Below, piece after piece: positions 17,955 to 18,229 of a stretch of DNA of 18,229 nucleotides. The notes below the pieces were generated by a model. That model ran no database searches. It was not told the origin of the DNA and saw only the letters and a list, made by a program, of their open reading frames with translations. The DNA lies in assembly GCA_026770585.1 (NCBI GenBank), contig MU647586.1:38209-56437 (forward strand), given 5' to 3'. Positions within the stretch are counted from its first letter, which is position 1. Each line of letters begins with the position of its first letter. The position numbers were made by a program, and so were the translations under genes. Source of the stretch: Baffinella frigidus (taxonomy: Eukaryota > Cryptophyceae > Cryptomonadales > Baffinellaceae).

Positions 17955-18229
17955 TTCCTACACCCTACACCCTGCACCCTACACCCTACACCCTACACCC
18001 TACACCCTACACCTTACACCCTACACCCTACACCCTAAACCTCAAGCCCTAAAAGCTGTAATCCCTTTCCTTTCCCTAAACTCTGAACCTTCAACCCTAC
18101 ACTCTGAACGTTCCCCAAACCCCAAACCCCAAACCCCAAACCCCAAACCCCAAACCCCAAACCCCAAACCCCCCAAACCCCAAACCCCAAACCCCAAACC
18201 CCAAACCCCAAACCCCAAACCCCAAACCC
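17955..18229 (+). repeat. CCCTACA tract then CCCCAAA tract at window end
   Basis: CCCTACA units run at 17956-18040, mixed filler to 18110, then about 16 CCCCAAA units up to the last base. The gene continues beyond the window, so this is intron and not a chromosome end. Confidence 0.88.

Noticed and set aside
1-18229. tRNA, rRNA, transposase or reverse transcriptase genes
   Set aside because: I found no cloverleaf-type sequence, rRNA core or transposon protein motif; the elements seen are short and non-coding.

Overview
The window is nuclear DNA of a photosynthetic eukaryote, most likely a green-lineage microalga. It has split genes with GT-AG introns, GC-rich exons, and introns filled with degenerate plant/algal-type telomere heptads (CCCTAAA = TTTAGGG on the other strand). 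A prasinophyte such as Cymbomonas is only a guess, and a dinoflagellate (same telomere type, GC donors common) is the main alternative.

The window contains one gene, on the + strand, incomplete at both ends: a RAD16-type SNF2-family ATPase with an embedded RING finger (global nucleotide-excision-repair factor family). I reconstruct 15 internal exons: 79-153, 960-1010, 2335-2434, 3528-3664, 5112-5174, 5578-5642, 7148-7217, 8075-8152, 9422-9559, 11292-11413, 12108-12192, 13505-13545, 14562-14664, 16257-16361 and 17869-17949. They total 1314 nt, and all 14 junction phases agree to give 438 uninterrupted codons. The peptide runs from the DVVLTTY block, through a C2HC zinc finger, a Ser/Lys/Glu-rich linker with an NLS-like KRKR, the DEAH box, SGT motif, an inserted Cys/His module, the LLRRTK block and the second-lobe entry ([17 protein letters not shown]), to the first RING cysteines. 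Motifs I/Ia lie upstream of the window. The rest of the RING and motifs V/VI lie downstream.

Only about 7% of the gene span is coding; introns average about 1.2 kb. They hold three kinds of material: (i) homogeneous blocks of 7-bp telomere-variant repeats (CCCTAAA, CCCTGAA, CCCCAAA, CCCTACA, CCCGAAA, CCCGAAT), nearly all C-rich on the sense strand; (ii) short inverted-repeat (MITE/foldback-like) elements of several families, some inserted in exon copies; (iii) about 50 truncated copies of the gene's own exons ('echoes').

The echoes are the main discovery candidate. Upstream of an exon, copies keep its acceptor and 5' part. Downstream, copies keep its 3' part and donor. Within an intron, 3' echoes of the preceding exon come first and 5' echoes of the following exon come later. 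This is expected if tandem duplications spanning a splice junction accumulate because they are spliced away, so introns grow by copying their own borders. I see no second gene, RNA gene or CRISPR array.
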